A DNA stretch of 6,817 nt. Origin: Desulfovibrio sp. (lineage in GTDB: Bacteria; Desulfobacterota; Desulfovibrionia; Desulfovibrionales; Desulfovibrionaceae). The stretch is taken from the NCBI GenBank assembly GCA_031282465.1, contig JAITDR010000077.1:1-6817 (forward strand), in the 5' to 3' direction. The position numbers were made by a program, and so were the translations under genes. Shown one piece after another: positions 5,633-6,817 of the stretch (its first letter is position 1; each line of letters starts with the position of its first letter). The notes beneath the pieces were generated by a model. It ran no database searches and was not told the DNA's origin. It saw nothing but the letters and a program-made list of their open reading frames with translations.

Positions 5633-6817
5633 TCAAACTCGGATGCCTGTGGGTTCTCCGAGCTTGGGTAGGGCGTTTTCCAGCGCGGCGGCTATGCCGA
5701 TGATACCCGCTTCGTCGAAGACCCGGCCGATAATCTGCAGGCCGACGGGCAGGCCGGAGTCGGGACCGAGGCCCGCCGGGAGCGATACGGCCGGCAGCCC
5801 GGCCAGACTTACCCCCAGAGTGAGTATATCCATTTTATAGAGAGCCAGGGGGTCTTCCACCATGCTGCCGAGTTCCCAGGCAGTCACCGGACTGACGGGG
5901 GAGAGCAGGGCGTCGCAGTGTTCCAGAGCCGCGGCAAAATCTTCGGCGATCCGCCTGCGCACCTTGGCGGCTTTCTCGTAATAGGCATCGTAATACCCGG
6001 AGGACAGGGCATAGGTGCCGAGCAGGATGCGCCGTTTGACCTCCGGGCCGAAGCCTGCGGAGCGGCTCGCTTTGTAACATGCAAGCAGGTCTTTGCCTTC
6101 GGCCCGCAGACCGTAGCGCATGCCGTCGAAGCGGGCCAGATTCGTGGAGGCTTCAGCCGAGGCCAGAACGTAATAGCACGCGATGCTGTACGCCGGGCCG
6201 GACAGGGAGACTTCCTTGACGGTCGCGCCGAGTTTGACGGCCGTATCCACGGCGGCGCGGCACACGCGCTCCGTTTCCGCCGACAGACCTTCCCGCCAGT
6301 ATTCGACGGGCAGACCAAGGGTTAAGCCCTCCAGTCCGGTTCTGCCGGCCGCGCCGACATAGTCCTGCAACGGCACATCGCAGCACGTGGCGTCTTTCGG
6401 GTCATAGCCGGCGATCACCGACAGCACCTGAGCGCAGTCTCTGACGGAGCGGGCCATGGGGCCGATTTGGTCGAGGGAACTGCCGAAAGCGACGGCGCCG
6501 TACCTGGATACGCGTCCGTACGTCGGCTTTATGCCGACGCATCCGCAAAGGCTCGCCGGCAGGCGGATAGACCCGCCGGTGTCTGTCCCCAGGGAGGCAA
6601 AGCATTGACCGGCGGCAACGGAAGCTGCCGATCCGCCGCTCGACCCACCCGGCACACGGGTGGTGTCCCAAGGGTTGGCGGTTTTGAAAAAGGCGGAAAA
6701 CTCCGTACTTGAGCCCATGGCAAATTCGTCCAGGTTCGTTTTGGCCGTGATAATTGCCCCGGCCTCCTTGAGCCGTCGGACGACAAAGGCGTCATAGGGA
6801 GGGACGAAGTTTTCCAG
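5633..6817 (-). CDS. gatA: GatA, Glu-tRNA(Gln)/Asp-tRNA(Asn) amidotransferase subunit A (5' end missing)
   Basis: The visible 394 residues run from the right edge to TGA at 5633-5635; full-length GatA is about 485, so roughly the first 90 residues lie outside. The frame is open to the window edge ([20 protein letters not shown], then [15 protein letters not shown]), so the gene does not start at the internal ATG at 6716-6718. GatA is the amidase of GatCAB: it hydrolyses glutamine and passes ammonia to GatB to convert mischarged Glu-tRNA(Gln) or Asp-tRNA(Asn). The amidase signature is intact: cis-serine in GGSSGGS (codon 6641-6643) and nucleophilic serine 24 residues later in [12 protein letters not shown] (codon 6569-6571). 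The catalytic lysine should lie in the missing part. [21 protein letters not shown] is typical of GatA rather than other amidases. It is convergent to the ccm operon and functionally unrelated. Confidence 0.97.
   Translation of the reverse strand: MENFVPPYDAFVVRRLKEAGAIITAKTNLDEFAMGSSTEFSAFFKTANPWDTTRVPGGSSGGSAASVAAGQCFASLGTDTGGSIRLPASLCGCVGIKPTYGRVSRYGAVAFGSSLDQIGPMARSVRDCAQVLSVIAGYDPKDATCCDVPLQDYVGAAGRTGLEGLTLGLPVEYWREGLSAETERVCRAAVDTAVKLGATVKEVSLSGPAYSIACYYVLASAEASTNLARFDGMRYGLRAEGKDLLACYKASRSAGFGPEVKRRILLGTYALSSGYYDAYYEKAAKVRRRIAEDFAAALEHCDALLSPVSPVTAWELGSMVEDPLALYKMDILTLGVSLAGLPAVSLPAGLGPDSGLPVGLQIIGRVFDEAGIIGIAAALENALPKLGEPTGIRV

Noticed and set aside
5918..6325. 135-codon ORF on the + strand opposite gatA
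   Set aside because: Shadow of gatA; no domain, and the - strand carries conserved GatA sequence throughout.
6716..6718. gatA start at the internal ATG
   Set aside because: The frame continues to the window edge with canonical GatA sequence ([10 protein letters not shown] and KTNLDEF), so this methionine is internal.

Overview
The window is a compact, nearly gap-free gene cluster of System I cytochrome c maturation (Ccm), followed by a convergent, partial gatA. Base composition is moderately GC-rich. Two features point to a sulfate reducer of the Desulfovibrio type (Desulfovibrionaceae): the gene order ccmE-F-A-B-C-D-TPR, and a CcmE ending in a Cys-x-x-x-Tyr motif in place of the usual His-x-x-x-Tyr. 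The taxonomic call is inference from protein character, not from a marker gene.

Layout on the + strand: the 3' end of ccmE (1-83), ccmF haem lyase (94-2187), ccmA ATPase (2191-2832), a 104-nt spacer with strong palindromes (2833-2936), ccmB permease (2937-3611), ccmC haem-handling protein (3613-4329), a small ccmD with a probable TTG start (4349-4501), a membrane-anchored TPR protein (4498-5172) and a DUF1992/DnaJC28-like protein (5169-5576). Junctions are tight: 10, 3, 104, 1 and 19 nt, then two 4-nt ATGA overlaps. This is consistent with one co-transcribed and largely translationally coupled operon; no promoter is visible, so it probably starts upstream of the window. On the - strand, gatA (Glu/Asp-tRNA amidotransferase subunit A) ends at 5633 and runs off the right edge. 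The two convergent stops are 56 nt apart with no recognisable intrinsic terminator between them.

How the genes work together (family knowledge): CcmC with CcmD loads haem onto the periplasmic chaperone CcmE. CcmAB uses ATP to release holo-CcmE. CcmF takes haem from CcmE and attaches it to the CXXCH motif of apocytochromes. CcmG and CcmH, the thiol-redox and apocytochrome-reduction proteins of classical System I, are not encoded between ccmE and the operon's end. Together with the Cys-type CcmE, this matches the variant Ccm system reported for Desulfovibrio, which works without CcmG, CcmH and the CcmE histidine. The cysteine-free TPR protein is the natural candidate for apocytochrome handling (a CcmI/CycH-like role). 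The DUF1992 gene is an unexplained passenger or partner. I see no mobile elements, CRISPR arrays or RNA genes. The most notable points are the variant CcmE, the TPR and DUF1992 partners, and the palindromic element inside the operon.
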